DNA from: Kiloniellales bacterium
GTDB taxonomy: Bacteria > Pseudomonadota > Alphaproteobacteria > Kiloniellales > JAKSDN01
Direction: 5' to 3'
Assembly (NCBI GenBank): GCA_030064845.1
Contig: JASJEC010000004.1
Coordinates: 62,001 to 126,000 of the forward strand
Length of the DNA: 64,000 bases
Made by a program: the position numbers and the translations under genes. The notes beneath the pieces were generated by a model. That model saw nothing but the letters and a program-made list of their open reading frames with translations. It searched no databases and was not told the DNA's origin. Within the stretch, counting starts at the first letter, position 1; every line of letters starts with the position of its first letter. This document shows positions 63,229 to 64,000 of this stretch, piece after piece.

Positions 63229-63471
63229 TCAGTCGTTTTTCGCGGCGCAGGGCGTTGCCGGCCGATTGGCCGAGAGGGAGCGGGCGGTCGCTTCCCATGC
63301 AAGTTCCTGGAGACGTGTGGCCAGTTCGCCGATCTCGACATCGGTTCGAACGTCACCGGTTTCGATCGACCGGACGAAGCTCGCGGCCAGTTCGAGGTCC
63401 TTGACGCGCGCCGCGCTCTGTCGCTCATCGCGCCGTCTCTTGAGGTTCTGTACCCGCGTCCAGATGACCAC
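63229..63471 (-). CDS. Hypothetical protein, 80 aa
   Basis: A GTG-started frame with GCAGGAG eight bases upstream. The product is charged and helical (VKDLELAASFVRSIETGDVRTDVEIGELATRLQELAWEA), with no known motif. It converges on the sensor kinase gene. Size, ribosome site and composition make it a plausible gene, though nothing confirms it. Confidence 0.5.
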   Translation of the reverse strand: MVIWTRVQNLKRRRDERQSAARVKDLELAASFVRSIETGDVRTDVEIGELATRLQELAWEATARSLSANRPATPCAAKND

Positions 63472-63668
63472 TTGAGCGCTCCTGCGTTAGACTTTCGTCG
63501 ACCGCCCGGAAAGGGTCGTTGGCGTGCTACGGCTATTATACGCCCGAACCGCCGGGACCATACCTCAACAGCGAGGGCGGCCTTGTGTCATGTTTGAGCC
63601 GAGAATCGGCGCTTCCGAGGCCTGGAGGGTCAGCAGGCCATTCTAAAAAGTAACCAAAATTCAATAAG

Positions 63669-63905
63669 TTACTGTGCTGCGTCGGGTTCGGGCACAACGG
63701 CATCGGGAAAGGCATCGATGACCACGGCGGACCGCCCACCTTCCCGATCCGACCGTTCACGGCCCTGTACCTCGAGCAGCTCGCGCCGACAGGCTTCCAG
63801 CTTGGACCGCTCTCTGGCGGTCGCCTGGTCCCAGCCTTCCATGCAGCTGATCTTGTTCTCCAGCAGGTCGAGGACAACCTCGAACGTGCGCTTCGACAAG
63901 CCCAT
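63669..63905 (-). CDS. Hypothetical protein, 78 aa
   Basis: An ATG-started frame preceded by a strong AGGAGG site (complement of 63911-63916); a GTG one codon earlier is an alternative. MGLSKRTFEVVLDLLENKISCMEGWDQATARERSKLEACRRELLEV predicts two helices, perhaps a coiled coil. Function is unknown. The 197-bp gap between it and the 80-aa gene shows nothing further. Confidence 0.55.
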   Translation of the reverse strand: MGLSKRTFEVVLDLLENKISCMEGWDQATARERSKLEACRRELLEVQGRERSDREGGRSAVVIDAFPDAVVPEPDAAQ

Positions 63906-63967
63906 CACATCCTCCTGATCCCTTGCCGAGATTACCTTAGGCAGAGTGGCAAGACCGCTCTTTAGAA

Positions 63968-63980
63968 AGGATGAAATCCT
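63968..63980. repeat. Short interrupted palindrome near the right edge
   Basis: AGGAT-GAA-ATCCT lies in AT-rich DNA about 63 bases upstream of the 78-aa gene. It might be an operator; no regulator is recognised, and the DNA continues beyond the window. Confidence 0.3.
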
Positions 63981-64000
63981 ATGCTTTACAATTAATTGCG

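Overview
The window is GC-rich, gene-dense chromosomal DNA from an alphaproteobacterium. The evidence is the Aap/Bzt-type amino-acid ABC operon, the heterotetrameric sarcosine oxidase operon, short SD-led operons with ATGA/GTGA overlaps, and DUF3775, DUF2256 and DUF4149 proteins. A member of Rhodospirillales or a related order is my best guess; no 16S rRNA or other marker is present to settle it. I found no phage, integrase, insertion sequence or CRISPR array.

Layout. 1-8.7 kb is a light and oxidative-damage block: the end of one photolyase-family gene, then a seven-gene minus-strand operon (glutathione peroxidase, DUF3429, DUF3253, photolyase, a 57-residue DUF2256 zinc protein, DUF427, histidine phosphatase), a short-chain dehydrogenase, msrA and msrB. 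8.9-13.2 kb encodes an ABC/HlyD efflux system. 13.3-17.5 kb is metC-hisI-modABC. 17.8-23.0 kb is an aapJQMP amino-acid importer followed by a second, diverged binding protein. 23.1-27.4 kb is a minus-strand run with a tandem acetyltransferase, SseA, AlaX-type editing protein, CysK and NudF; a divergent alpha/beta-hydrolase-OsmC fusion follows. 29.1-35.0 kb is an oligopeptide-type ABC importer with a double ATPase, then arsC. 35.7-41.8 kb is soxBDAG plus an amidinotransferase-fold hydrolase; an orphan hutU faces it.

tRNA-Phe lies at 43.8 kb with a clear sigma70 promoter. 44.0-56.4 kb is the most interesting region. It holds a P2-type ATPase, a BT1/MFS-like transporter, a small holin-like membrane protein, an NAD-dependent epimerase, a CBS-domain protein, DUF3775, nicotinate phosphoribosyltransferase, a LonC/YcbZ-like protease and a universal stress protein. 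Each promoter-bearing gap in it carries a match to the FNR/FixK/Anr half-site pattern TTGAT-N4-ATCAA (two at 9/10, two at 8/10). I infer a low-oxygen or energy-limitation stress regulon. 56.9-61.5 kb is a branched-chain-amino-acid-type ABC importer with fused permeases. An unusually AT-rich, repeat-bearing gap precedes a PAS sensor kinase, and two small hypothetical genes close the window.

Three families of dispersed palindromic repeats occupy the larger gaps: a CACAGAGA cruciform at 2.4 kb, CTAGAGCGGATC elements at 35.4 and 46.9 kb, and CCCTCTCCC elements at 2.3 and 41.8 kb.
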